A stretch of 64,000 bases of DNA, from the NCBI GenBank assembly GCA_963796225.1, contig CAWCLK010000006.1, positions 124,001 to 188,000 of the forward strand, given 5' to 3'. Positions 20,768-34,270 of this stretch are shown one piece after another. Under the pieces are notes generated by a model. It made no database searches. It saw only the letters and a list, made by a program, of their open reading frames with translations, and was not told the origin of the DNA. Within the stretch, counting starts at the first letter, position 1; each line of letters starts with the position of its first letter. Made by a program: the position numbers and the translations under genes. The DNA comes from CAWCLK01 sp963796225 (GTDB taxonomy: Bacteria > Actinomycetota > Nitriliruptoria > Nitriliruptorales > Nitriliruptoraceae).

Positions 20768-22118
20768 ATGTGGCGCACCACCAACCGACGGCTCGGCATC
20801 GTCCTGATGGGGACGGCACTGTCCGGTGCACGTGCTGGCCACGGCGCCCGCCCTGGCCCAGGGGTCGGGCGACGACGCCAGCGAGGTGGAGGCGCCGGTC
20901 GAGGCGCAGGCGCTGATCGCCTACCCGGCCAACGACGTGATCCCGGACACCGTGCTCGGGCAGTTCCCGCCGCAGGTCGTCTGCGTGGTCGTGCCGGATG
21001 CCTGCCCCGAGTCGCTCGAACCCGTCCGCGAGCCGATCGCCGGGGTGCTGCGTGAGGTCGACGCCAACCAGGAGACCTCGCCGCTGCAGCCGGCCAACCC
21101 GGACGGACTGACCATCACCTACTCCGGTGGCACACCCCGGTACGCCAGCGCCGTGAAGGTGCAGCTGCCCGAGGTGCCCGCCGGCGAGGAGGTCGACGAG
21201 TTCGTCCTGACCTTCCCCCAGGGCCAGCCCAGCTTCAGCTTCGACTCGCCGGTGTTCCGGCGTGCCGTGCTCGCCGCGGTGGCGACCGCCGGCGAGCAGG
21301 ACCCCGAGGTCTTCCAGGCGCAGCTCGCCAAGGCCCTCGAGGAGGAGCCGATCACCCAGCCCCTGCTGCAGATCGAGGCCTGCCCCCTGACCGTGGCCAT
21401 GCCCGCCGACGCCGCCCCGCCGCAGTCCGCCCCGGTGCGCGACATCTCCGAGGAGAACGTCGACGGCGAGCTCGTCCCGGCCGTGGACTGCCTCTACGGC
21501 AGCAACGGCCGCTTCGACGAGGACGCCGGCACGTGGTCGTTCGACCTCACCTTCGCCGCCAAGGCGTGGGCCGACGGCAGCCTCGAGAACCACGGGATCC
21601 TGCTGCGACCCACGGGCGCCCCGAACCTCGCGTTCGGTGACCCGGACACCTCGACCAACGCCCAGGTCGTGCTCGACCTGGCCGAGGCCCCGAAGGCGAC
21701 GTTCGCCTCCTCGGAGCCGCCGCCGCCCCCGGCGCCGCTGGCGCCTGCCCCGGCCACCGGCTCGAGCGCCCCGTCGTCCTCGACGTCCCCGTCGATGGTC
21801 TCGCAGCCCCCGTCGTCCCAGATGTTCGCCTCCCCGCCCTCGACCAGCAGCGGGACGGCAACGCCGTCCACGCCGCCGGCCGAGGTCGCCCCGCCCCAGA
21901 CGGCGCCTGCCGCCGATGCCGGCTCGCAGGACGTCGCCCTGGACGCGGTCCCGGCCAGCCAGGAGGGTCCCACGACGCCGTGGACCGTCTGGCTGCTGCT
22001 CGTGCCCTTCGCCGGCGGGGCGTGGCTGACGGCTCGGTCGTTGGCCGAGGACGTCGCCGTCGCCGGACCCCGGCGCGGCGGGGCGCTGACCCGCCTCGTC
22101 GACGGCACCCCCGCCTGA
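20768..22118 (+). CDS. Orphan secreted, membrane-anchored protein (one apparent +1 frameshift in signal peptide)
   Basis: I do not recognise a family. With one G removed at 20825-20826, the N-terminus becomes a clear signal peptide (RRLGIVLMGTALSVHVLATAPALAQ) cut after ALA. A 290-residue extracytoplasmic domain with four or more cysteines follows (VVCVVVPDACPE, IEACPLT, VDCLYG), then a 120-residue Pro/Ser/Thr/Ala-rich linker and one membrane helix (TPWTVWLLLVPFAGGAWLTA, about 415-434) with a short cytoplasmic tail. ATG 20768 follows GGAGCGG. The total is 449 residues. It sits between a divergent PBP and a liv-type operon. A cell-envelope role is plausible but unproven. Confidence 0.8.
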
Positions 22119-22175
22119 TCGCGATCCCGATCCCCGCTCGACCCCACCCGCCACTGCGCCCGTGAGGACACCCCC

Positions 22176-23728
22176 ATGAACGTTGCACGCCACCATCGAC
22201 TCGCCGCGACCGCCCTGGTCGCCGGGCTGGTCCTGACCGCCTGTGGGCAGAAGCCCGGCATCCACGTCGAGGACGGAAGCCTCGGGGGCCAGGTCCTCGC
22301 GGGCAGCCAGGACGCCGGCGACCGACGGCACCGTCGGCGGCGCTGGCGGGACCGGCACCACGACCGGGACCGGCGGGGCGACGACCTCGGGCGGCGGCAC
22401 CACGTCCTCCGGGGCGACCGCCGGTGGGTCCGGCGGCGCCGGCAGCACCGACGGGACGTCCACGTCGGGCACGGGCCGCAGCAGCGCCGGCACGTCCGCC
22501 GGCCAGTCCGGCGACTCGACCACGTCCGGGACCACGACCGAGCAGTCCGACCAGGGCAGCGGCCAGGGCGACACCCAGCAGACCCAGCAGCAGGGCACCC
22601 GCCAGGTCAGCGGGTCCGACCGCACCGGCGTGACCGACACCTCGATCACCGTCGCCTTCCACGCCCCGGTCACCGGCGCCGCCCCGCTGCCCGCCGAGTC
22701 CTTCCGTGAGGCCCGCGACCTCTACTGGCGCGCCAAGGCCGACCAGGGACGCACCTTCCTCGGACGTGAGAAGGTCGAGGTCCTCTTCCAGGACGACAAG
22801 TACGACCCCGCCAACGCCCGGCAGGTCTGCCGCCAGCTCGCCGACAAGTCCTTCATCGTGGCCGGCGGCGGTGGGACCGACCAGATCCAGGCCTGCGGCC
22901 AGCTCGCTGCCGGTCCAGTCGTTCCCCTACTTCTCCGCGGGCGTCACCGAGGCGGGTCTGGCCGACAACCCGTGGTACTTCGCGTCCTCCGAGACCTACC
23001 GCCAGCAGGGGGTCCTGCTCGCCCAGTACATCAAGAAGACCTTCCCGGGCAAGACCTTCGGTGCCATCGTGACCGACACCGCGAACTTCAACGACGCGGT
23101 CCAGGGCTTCGAGACCGGGGTCCAGCAGGCCGGCATCCAGGACACCTACGCCGGCACCCTGCGCCACGCCAAGAACGACAGCACCTGGTACAACCAGCTC
23201 GGCAACGAGATGGCCAACCGGGGCGTCGAGGTCCTCTACATCCTGACCTCGCCGGTCGACTACATCCAGTTCGCACAGCAGAACAAGGACCGCGGGTTCC
23301 AGTACGTGGGCGTCGGCGTCTCGATGGGGCTCAACGCCGTGCTCGGCTCGGGCTGCCCCGAGGTGGACAAGGGCATCTTCTTCTCGCCCTTCCCGGGCCT
23401 GGACTGGGCCCGCCAGAACGTCCCGGAGTTCTTCGACGCCTCGAAGAAGTTCGGCACCGTCCCGGACGACCTCGCCCTGGCACTGTGGGGGATCAACACC
23501 CAGCTCGACCTGCTGTTCCAGCGCTACGAGAAGACCTTCGGCACCGACCTCACCCGCGAGGACTTCCGCGCGCTGGTCGAGGGGTCGGGACGCCTGGAGT
23601 CCGGCATCTTCCCGGCCGTGCAGTACAGCCCGCAGAACCACTTCGGCGGCCAGTCGGTGCACGTCCTGCAGGCGGACTGCGCCTCGGGGGAGTACAAGAC
23701 ACTGGCGACCTTCTCGACCGGGTTCTGA
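22176..23728 (+). CDS. Branched-chain amino acid type ABC transporter substrate-binding lipoprotein (two apparent +1 frameshifts)
   Basis: Periplasmic-binding-protein type 1 component of the downstream LivHMGF-like transporter. The N-terminus has a lipobox (LVLTACGQ, Cys about residue 24). A roughly 100-residue Gly/Ser/Thr/Gln-rich linker follows, then the binding fold (ITVAFHAPVTG, VEVLFQDDKYDPANARQVCRQL, NPWYFASSETYRQQG, FGAIVTD). Breaks at about 22320 and 22912-22913 each need one base removed. The result is a 516-residue protein ending at 23728, four bases before the permease gene. The ligand is unknown; family members bind amino acids, amides, urea or aromatic acids. Confidence 0.9.
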
Positions 23729-23731
23729 GCC

Positions 23732-24889
23732 ATGAGTCGAACTCCCACCGTCCTTCGCGACCGCCTGCCCGGCCGTGACTGGGTGACCGACCGGTTCACC
23801 GGCCGGGACGGGCTGGTGCGCCTGGCCTGGACCGCCCTCGCCCTCGTCCTGGTCGTGGTGCTGCTGGTCGAGCTCGCCTCGGCCCGGCGGCCGCTCGGCT
23901 TCAGCGTGGCGTTCACGCTGGCCAACGGCGTGTCGATCGGCGCCGTCTACGCCCTGGTCGCCCTCGGCGTGGCGCTGGTCTACAAGGCCACCAAGGTCAT
24001 CAACTTCGCCCAGGGCGCCCTCGGGTCGTTCCCGGCGCTGGTGGCGCTGTGGGCCATGCTGGGCTTCAACCTCGACAACGCCACCGCCGACCCGGGTCCC
24101 CTGGCGTTCCTCGGCATCGCCATCGGGGCGGTCATCCTCGGTGCGGTCCTGGCGATCGCGATGAACCTGCTGGTGATCCGCCGCCTGGCCAATGCCGCTC
24201 CGGTCACCAGCCTGGTGGCGACGACGGGCATCGCGCTGCTGATCACGGCCGTCGAGACGATCGTCTTCGAGGTCAAGACCCGGCGCTTCCCCCGCCTGAT
24301 CGCGGGGGCGCCGGACGGGTTCAAGGTGGGACCGTTCTGCTTCTCGCAGGTCGACGGCAACGGCCGGTGCGTCCCCGACGGCACCTTCGCGATGGGCGGC
24401 CTCGAGGTCCCGTGGAACACCGTGCTCATCGTCCTGGTGCTGCTCGTGGTGTCCCTGTCGCTCGCGGCCTTCTTCCGCTCCCAGGCCGGCGTCGCCCTGC
24501 TGGCGACCGCCCAGGAGCCCTTCGCCGCCGAGCTGTACGGCGTCTCCCCGCGCGTCATGTCGTCGATGGCATGGGGGATCGCCGGGGGCTTCGCCGCCCT
24601 CGCGGGCATCCTCGGCGCCGGCGTGTTCGAGCAGGCCTTCCCCGGGTTCATGACGCGTGACTTCCTGATCCCGGCGCTGGTGGCCGCCGTGCTCGGCGGC
24701 GTGACCTCGATGGTCGGTGCCGTCCTCGGTGGCCTGCTCGTCGGCATCGTCTTCGCCGCCTCCAACGCCATCGTCCTGCAGCTGCAGCTCAACGACGTCG
24801 TCCCGGGCCCGCCCTCGCTCGGCATCTTCCTGGTGCTGATCCTCACGCTGCTCGTGCGGCCACGGGGACTCTTCGGGAAGGACGCCTGA
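23732..24889 (+). CDS. LivH-type ABC transporter permease
   Basis: Inner-membrane permease of the hydrophobic amino acid transport family. The reading frame has 385 residues and about eight hydrophobic helices, with the conserved GAVYALVALGVALVYKATKVINFAQGA region near residue 70-95 (shown here by its parts ALVALG, KVINFAQG). An N-terminal extension of some 50 mostly charged residues precedes the first helix, longer than usual. It overlaps the next gene by one base (TGATG), typical of coupled subunits. Confidence 0.93.
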   Translation: MSRTPTVLRDRLPGRDWVTDRFTGRDGLVRLAWTALALVLVVVLLVELASARRPLGFSVAFTLANGVSIGAVYALVALGVALVYKATKVINFAQGALGSFPALVALWAMLGFNLDNATADPGPLAFLGIAIGAVILGAVLAIAMNLLVIRRLANAAPVTSLVATTGIALLITAVETIVFEVKTRRFPRLIAGAPDGFKVGPFCFSQVDGNGRCVPDGTFAMGGLEVPWNTVLIVLVLLVVSLSLAAFFRSQAGVALLATAQEPFAAELYGVSPRVMSSMAWGIAGGFAALAGILGAGVFEQAFPGFMTRDFLIPALVAAVLGGVTSMVGAVLGGLLVGIVFAASNAIVLQLQLNDVVPGPPSLGIFLVLILTLLVRPRGLFGKDA

Positions 24890-26187
24890 TGGCCGCCGTC
24901 ACCACCACCGGGCTCGTCACCGACCCCCGGACCCGCTGGCGTCCCGACACCCGTGGTGTCGCCGCCCGGGTCGCCGTGCTCGCGCTGCTGGGCCTGGCCC
25001 TGCTGGCCGTGCCCCACGTGCTGCCGGGGACCCTGGTCAACATCTACTCCAAGGCCATGGTGTTCGGGATCGTGGCCCTGTCCATGAACATCCTGATCGG
25101 CTACGCCGGACAGGTCTCGCTCGGCCACCAGGCCTTCGTCGGCGTCGGGGCGTTCACCAGCGCCTTCCTGCTGTCGAAGTCCGGGCTGCCCTGGCCCCTC
25201 GCGGTCGCGGGCACCATCGCCCTCGGCGGCGTGATCGCCCTGGGCCTCGGCGCCGTCGCGCTACGGGTCAAGGGCCTGTACTTCGCCCTGGTGACCATCG
25301 CCTACGGCGTGTTCGTCCAGGCCACCGTCTTCGGCATCACCGAGCTCACCGGCGGGGGAGCGGGCGCCAACGCGCCCCGTCCCGGCTTCGCCCAGGGCGA
25401 CATCGCCTACGCGTACGTCTGCCTCGCCGGCCTCGCGCTGGCCTGGGTGTTCGACTGGCGCCTGACCTCGTCACGGGCAGGACGGGCCATCGAGGCCCTG
25501 CGCGACGACGAGCGCGTCGCCGCGTCGTGGGGGATCAACGTCACCGCCTTCAAGCTGCTCGCCTTCGGGCTCGCCGGGGGTGTGGCGGCACTCGCCGGGG
25601 CGCTGTTCGCCTCGATCGAGCAGATCGTGTCGCCGATCACCTTCGGGCTCCCGCTGGCGCTGACCTTCGTGCTGATGACCGTCGTCGGGGGCCTGCGCTC
25701 CCGTCCCGGCGTGGTCCTCGGCGGGATCGTCTTCGCGGTGCTGCCCACGCTGCTCGACTCGGCGCACCGCGCCTGGGGCGAGGGCGAGGCGGCCTGCGCC
25801 TCGCTGCCGCCCGACGTGCTGCAGTTCGTCATCGGCCTCGTGGTCGTCGGTGCCATCGCCGAGCAGCTGGTCCACGCCGTGCGCTCGAAGGGCTGGACGG
25901 CGTCCACCATCACCGGCACCGCCGTCGGCGGAGCCGTCAGCCTGGCCGTCCTCGGCGGCTTCGCCATCGGTGGCTTCACGGGCGCCTACTGCCTGTGGGG
26001 CACCATCGACGCGCTGTGGGAGCCACTCATCGGCGCCGGGCTGCTGCTGCTCACCCTGACCCAGTTCCCGGGCGGCATCGCCCAGCAGTTCGCCCCGGTC
26101 TTCAGCTGGCTGTCGTTCCGGCCGTTCGACGGCGGGGCCGCCAGCGCCGCCGCCCCCGCCGCAGGAGGCTCCGATGCCCGCCCCTGA
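24889..26187 (+). CDS. LivM-type ABC transporter permease with C-terminal membrane extension
   Basis: Second permease subunit, pairing with the LivH-type protein. The family core is seen as MNILIGYAGQVSLGHQAFVGVGA (by its parts IGYAGQ and LGHQAF, near residue 68) and the cytoplasmic EAA-like loop AIEALRDDERVAASWGIN (about 201). The protein has 432 residues, about 100 more than common LivM proteins. The surplus is a C-terminal region with two or three extra hydrophobic segments (VSLAVLGGFAIGGFTG, LIGAGLLLLTLTQFPGG). The stop overlaps livG by 14 bases. Confidence 0.92.
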   Translation: MAAVTTTGLVTDPRTRWRPDTRGVAARVAVLALLGLALLAVPHVLPGTLVNIYSKAMVFGIVALSMNILIGYAGQVSLGHQAFVGVGAFTSAFLLSKSGLPWPLAVAGTIALGGVIALGLGAVALRVKGLYFALVTIAYGVFVQATVFGITELTGGGAGANAPRPGFAQGDIAYAYVCLAGLALAWVFDWRLTSSRAGRAIEALRDDERVAASWGINVTAFKLLAFGLAGGVAALAGALFASIEQIVSPITFGLPLALTFVLMTVVGGLRSRPGVVLGGIVFAVLPTLLDSAHRAWGEGEAACASLPPDVLQFVIGLVVVGAIAEQLVHAVRSKGWTASTITGTAVGGAVSLAVLGGFAIGGFTGAYCLWGTIDALWEPLIGAGLLLLTLTQFPGGIAQQFAPVFSWLSFRPFDGGAASAAAPAAGGSDARP

Positions 26188-27004
26188 CCCCGCCGTCACG
26201 ACACCGGCCGCGCCCGCGGACCCCGACACGCACATGCTCGAGGCGACCGACGTCTCGATCCGCTTCGGTGGCCTCCAGGCGCTGGACGCGGTCTCGGTGA
26301 GCGTCGACGAACGCGAGATCGTCGGGCTCATCGGGCCCAACGGCGCCGGCAAGACGACGTTCTTCAACTGCCTCACGGGCTTCTACACGCCCGACACCGG
26401 CTCGGTCCGGGTGCGGGGCGAGGACGTCACGCGCCTGCGCCCCGACGAACGCACCCACCGCGGCATCGGCCGGACCTTCCAGCACGTGGGCCTCGTGCGC
26501 TCGTTCACCGTGCTCGAGAACCTGCTCGTCGCCCAGCACCAGAACGTGCGCTACGGCGTCTCGGCCGGGCTGACCGGCATGCCGTGGTCCCTGGCCGAGG
26601 AACGCACGCTGCGGGACCGCGCCGTGGCGGTCCTCGACTACCTCGACCTCACCCACCTCGCCCACGAGTCCCTGGCCAACCTGTCGTACGGGACGCTCAA
26701 GCAGGTGGAGGTCGCCGCGGTGCTGGCGACCGACCCCGAGGTCCTGATGCTGGACGAACCACTCGCCGGCCTGGGGCCCGAGGAGTCCGAGGTCTTCGGC
26801 GAGAAGCTGATCCAGATGCGCCGGGACCTCGGCCTCACGATCGTCATCATCGAGCACCACGTGCCGTTCATGCTGCGGGTCTGCGACTACGTGTACGTGC
26901 TGAACTTCGGGAAGCTGCTCGCCGAGGGCAAGCCCGAGCAGATCCGCACCAACCGCGAGGTGGCCCAGGCCTACATGGGCCAGGACGCCGCCACGCTCGC
27001 GTGA
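26174..27004 (+). CDS. LivG-type ABC transporter ATP-binding protein
   Basis: Cytoplasmic ATPase of the transporter. Walker A is GPNGAGKTTFFN (about residue 54). The signature region is the shortened LSYGTLKQVEVA (about 175) typical of LivG, Walker B is VLMLDEPLAGLG, and the switch histidine is in IIEHH. The LivG hallmark helix region GIGRTFQHVGLV is present. The length is 276 residues. The start lies inside the 3' end of the permease gene, indicating translational coupling. Confidence 0.95.
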   Translation: MPAPDPAVTTPAAPADPDTHMLEATDVSIRFGGLQALDAVSVSVDEREIVGLIGPNGAGKTTFFNCLTGFYTPDTGSVRVRGEDVTRLRPDERTHRGIGRTFQHVGLVRSFTVLENLLVAQHQNVRYGVSAGLTGMPWSLAEERTLRDRAVAVLDYLDLTHLAHESLANLSYGTLKQVEVAAVLATDPEVLMLDEPLAGLGPEESEVFGEKLIQMRRDLGLTIVIIEHHVPFMLRVCDYVYVLNFGKLLAEGKPEQIRTNREVAQAYMGQDAATLA

Positions 27005-27015
27005 GGAGCCCCGCT

Positions 27016-27784
27016 GTGGCCGACACGACCGCACCCATCCCCGTCGAGGCACCTGCCACGACCGCCGACGACGGCGCCGAGCTGCTCCGCCTCGACGGCG
27101 TGCGCAGCGGGTACGGCAAGCTGCCCGTCCTGCACGGCGTGGGCTTCGGCATCCGCCGGGGCGAGACCGCCGTGCTGCTCGGCCTCAACGGCGCCGGCAA
27201 GACCACGACCGCCATGAACGTGTGCGGGGCGTTGCCCACCTGGGGCGGCACCATCACCTTCGATGGCCGCGACGCCACGCGCTGGACCACCCGCCAGGCC
27301 GTCGACAACGGGATCGTCATGGTGCCCGAGGGGCGCCGGGTCTTCCCGGACCTCACCGTCGAACGCAACCTGCAGGTCGGCGCGTGGAGCCAGAAGTGCG
27401 CAGCACGGCTGGTTCGAGCAGCAGCGCGACCGCGTCTTCGAGTACTTCCCTCGCCTGCGGGAACGGCGGACCCAGCTCGCCGGGACGCTGTCCGGTGGCG
27501 AGCAGCAGATGCTGGCCGTCGGCCGCGGCCTGATGGCCAACCCGCGCCTGCTCGTGATCGACGAAGCCTCGATGGGCCTCGCCCCGGTGATCGTGGCCGA
27601 CGTCTTCGACATCGTCAGCCAGATCAACGACGACGGCGTCACGGTCATGATGATCGAGCAGAACGTCGGGGCGCTCGACGTCGCCGACGTCGGCCTGGTC
27701 ATGGAGCAGGGCCGGATCGTGCGCGAGCTGCGGGGCGAGGAGCTGACCGACCGCGCCCTCGTCTCGGACATCCTGATGGGCTGA
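27016..27784 (+). CDS. LivF-type ABC transporter ATP-binding protein (one apparent +1 frameshift)
   Basis: Second ATPase subunit. Walker A is GLNGAGKTTTAM (about residue 56). Then VPEGRRVFPDLTVERNL, signature LSGGEQQMLAVGRGLM and Walker B LLVIDEASMGLAP follow. The frame breaks after GAWSQK at a surplus T (27397). Without it the reading continues QHGWFEQQRDRVFEYFPRL to a 255-residue protein ending LVSDILMG. GTG 27016 follows a GAGGAG site 11 bases after livG. It is the last gene of the operon, followed by a strong hairpin. Confidence 0.93.
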
Positions 27785-27811
27785 CGGCCCCCCGGCACGA
27801 GCATGAACGAC

Positions 27812-27840
27812 GAAGGACCGCCCCTCGGGGGCGGTCCTTC
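27812..27840 (+). terminator. Hairpin terminator after the liv-type operon
   Basis: A 13-base-pair perfect stem (27812-27824 with 27828-27840) with a three-base TCG loop lies 28 bases after the last transporter gene and 20 bases before the 3' end of the converging membrane-protein gene. No T-tract follows on either strand, as is common in GC-rich actinobacteria. It could act in both directions. Confidence 0.75.
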
Positions 27841-27860
27841 GCGGTGGGTGGGGGAGCGGG

Positions 27861-28304
27861 TCAGGCGGCGGCGGGCTCGCAGATGCGGCAGGGGTTGAGG
27901 CCGCGGTCGAGGGCGGCGGCCGGCGCCATGGGCGTCAGGTCCGAGCGACCGTCGACGACGTGGCAGGTCGGGTCGTGGAAGGTGGCGGCGGTCGCGACCA
28001 CGGCGTCCCCGTCGGGCACGGCGGCGGGCGTGCGTGCGGGGCCCTCGGTCGCCTCCGTGGGGGCCAGGCGCGACAGGTGCTCGATCAGCTCGGCCCGCGA
28101 GGACCGCATCTCGTGCACGAGCGCCAGGGTCAGCCCCGTCAGCACCAGGCCCAGCCCGGGCAGCGTGCCCGACAGCAGGAAGGGCAGCTGGCCCTGCACG
28201 TAGTCGAGGCCGGCCGCCCCGTTCCAGGCCACGAACATCAGGCCGAACCCGATGGTGACCATGGCGGTGGCCACGTTGGTGGTCATGTTGCCGTCGCGTC
28301 GCAT
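27861..28304 (-). CDS. Small two-helix membrane protein with C-terminal Cys/His motif
   Basis: Family not recognised. From ATG 28304 (GGGAG eight bases upstream; ATG 28331 is also in frame) the protein has 147 residues. Two hydrophobic segments (TAMVTIGFGLMFVAW and LPFLLSGTLPGLGLVLTGLTLAL) are followed by a helical charged stretch (EMRSSRAELIEHLSRLAP) and a C-terminal module, HDPTCHVV...GLNPCRIC. The H-x3-CH and C-x2-C spacing suggests a small metal-binding finger, like the one in Ada-type and some nuclease-associated proteins. It lies convergent to the liv operon and divergent from the rRNA promoters. Confidence 0.75.
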   Translation of the reverse strand: MRRDGNMTTNVATAMVTIGFGLMFVAWNGAAGLDYVQGQLPFLLSGTLPGLGLVLTGLTLALVHEMRSSRAELIEHLSRLAPTEATEGPARTPAAVPDGDAVVATAATFHDPTCHVVDGRSDLTPMAPAAALDRGLNPCRICEPAAA

Positions 28305-28416
28305 CGTCAGCGCTCCCGGGTGGGTCGTCATGGGCGACCTGTCGGCCGCGGATGGAGGGGTACAAGGGGGAATTCGCCAGAACCAACGAGAAACCCTGCC
28401 CGCCGTGACGGTCGAG

Positions 28417-28446
28417 TTGGCACGTGGGCGGCAGGCGGGCTACTGT
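28417..28446 (+). promoter_or_regulatory. rRNA operon promoter 1
   Basis: TTGGCA (28417-28422), 18 bases, TACTGT (28441-28446). It is the most distal of three similarly built promoters in front of the 16S gene. Confidence 0.55.
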
Positions 28447-28525
28447 TCCGCCCAGCGCGACGGGCGCACCGCCCCGAGCGCAGGCCGGACCACCGGCCGG
28501 CAGCAGATCCCCCCGCAACCTCGAG

Positions 28526-28554
28526 TTGCACACGGACCCGCCGCCGGATACGGT
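28526..28554 (+). promoter_or_regulatory. rRNA operon promoter 2
   Basis: TTGCAC (28526-28531), 17 bases, TACGGT (28549-28554). The -10 lies about 108 bases after that of promoter 1. Like the other two it follows a GAGTTG/GGTTG context. Confidence 0.6.
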
Positions 28555-28621
28555 TCGCGCCCGCCCGGCAAGGGCGCTCCGAACAGGAGCCGCCACGGCC
28601 AGGAACACCGGCCACACCGGG

Positions 28622-28650
28622 TTGACACACGAAACAGCGCGCAGTAAGTT
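28622..28650 (+). promoter_or_regulatory. rRNA operon promoter 3 (strongest match)
   Basis: A perfect consensus -35, TTGACA (28622-28627), 17 bases, then TAAGTT (28645-28650), followed by a GC-rich start region (GCGCGC). This is the best sigma-70 type promoter in the window and lies about 400 bases before the 16S gene. Confidence 0.8.
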
Positions 28651-28833
28651 GCGCGCTCCGCCGCCAGCCGACCACGGCAGGCGGCGGTCCTGACTCGGAC
28701 CCCACACCGGCTCTCCAGCCACGCGGGTCGCTCGAGCCAGGAACGAGCGTCGACGCTTCGAGGAAGCCGACCCCGGACCAGGATCTTCTCTGGTTGCGCG
28801 TGGGCGGACCCCTCAACAGCGCGACCATGACGC

Positions 28834-28868
28834 TCCTTGAGAACTGCACAGGGTGCCAAAAGCCAGTG
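28834..28868 (+). promoter_or_regulatory. rRNA leader: boxA-like element and 5' arm of the 16S processing stem
   Basis: TCCTTGAGAACT (28834-28845) matches the boxA-like antitermination element of actinobacterial rRNA leaders; the same 12-mer recurs before the 23S gene (30887-30898). Directly after it, GCCAAAAGCCAGTG (28855-28868) can pair with CACTGG (30650-30655) and CTTTTGGC (30664-30671) in the spacer behind the 16S gene, leaving an eight-base bulge. This long-range stem would loop out the 16S precursor for RNase III. Small hairpins with a UUCG loop lie further on, at about 28909-28922. Confidence 0.65.
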
Positions 28869-29056
28869 CCGCTTCGCAGCGATGCGAAGCAGCCCCGTCC
28901 GAGAGGACGTGCCTTCGGGCACGGAAACTCAGACGAGTTTAAAGTAGACGGCGATTGCAGCACGACGATCTTCGGATCCGGCTGCTGTGACCGCCACCCA
29001 CATTAGAGCCTGTCATATGGCTCTCCTTGAGCAAGACCGACATGGTTTTCGTTCAA

Positions 29057-30580
<1,524 letters not shown>

Positions 30581-30886
30581 GGAGCTTGCACTTACGCGAG
30601 TCCATCGTCGGCGTTCGTCCGACGGGAATCGCGCAAGCACCAAGTGAACCACTGGCTATTCAACTTTTGGCGCAGCGACCTCCGCCTGGGGGGACTGCCA
30701 CACCGAGCATGCCGACGAGCATGACGGCAATGTGGATCAACAGTCGTGACCAGGCCGACGGACCTCGCCAGAGCGTTGGGCACCCCGTGCAGCTCTGAAG
30801 GAGCGATCCTTCACGACGCACACTCCCCGCGGGAACCGCGAGTCGGAAACGAACTCGTAGGCCGGCGGTCCGTGTGTCGGTGGTGA

Positions 30887-30914
30887 TCCTTGAGAACTCC
30901 ATAGCGAGCGCGAG
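30887..30914 (+). promoter_or_regulatory. Spacer boxA-like element and 5' arm of the 23S processing stem
   Basis: The second TCCTTGAGAACT copy (30887-30898) overlaps the start of a perfect 21-base arm (30894-30914) whose complement is at 33990-34010, just behind the 23S gene. Additional pairing between the 23S ends (GGCAAGT near 30925 with ACTTGCC near 33973) extends it. The rest of the 340-base 16S-23S spacer contains a hairpin (GCTTGC...GCAAGC, 30594-30638) and no tRNA. Confidence 0.75.
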
Positions 30915-30921
30915 CATCTTT

Positions 30922-33984
<3,063 letters not shown>

Positions 33985-33989
33985 TCGCG

Positions 33990-34010
33990 CTCGCGCTCGC
34001 TATGGAGTTC
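33990..34010 (+). other. 3' arm of the 23S processing stem
   Basis: Exact reverse complement of 30894-30914, giving a 21-base-pair RNase III-type stalk around the 23S precursor. Confidence 0.75.
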
Positions 34011-34096
34011 ATCGAGAGATGGACAACGGTGGACACTCGTGTCCACCCACACAGAGACACCACGAGATCTCTGACCTTCTCAAGGTTTTCCAGATC

Positions 34097-34212
34097 TCCC
34101 GTGGTCATTGCGGAGGGGTCACACCCGGCAACATTCCGAACCCGGAAGTTAAGCCCTCCAGCGCCGATGGTACTGCCGGGGCAACCTGGTGGGAGAGTAG
34201 GTCGCCGCGGGA
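34097..34212 (+). rRNA. rrf: 5S ribosomal RNA
   Basis: About 116 bases with the usual closing helix (TCCCG... at 34097 pairing with ...CGGGA ending 34212) and conserved cores CCGAACCCGGAAGTTAAG and GGGAGAGTAGG. It lies about 110 bases behind the 23S gene. A GAGATC/GATCTC pair just outside may help processing. Confidence 0.93.
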
Positions 34213-34222
34213 ACCTTCTTCA

Positions 34223-34267
34223 CGAGGGGCGTCGCCTCCGGACATCCGGAAGCGGCGCCCCTCGTTT
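34223..34267 (+). terminator. rRNA operon terminator
   Basis: CGAGGGGCG (34223-34231) pairs perfectly with 34256-34264, continued inside by CGC/GCG and TCCGGA/TCCGGA over a two-base loop, giving about 18 pairs in total. TTT follows at 34265-34267. It separates the 5S gene from the next coding start four bases later. Confidence 0.85.
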
Positions 34268-34270
34268 GTC

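Noticed and set aside
30581..30921. tRNA-Ile or tRNA-Ala in the 16S-23S spacer
   Set aside because: No cloverleaf, anticodon arm or TTCRANY-type T loop could be found; only processing hairpins are present.
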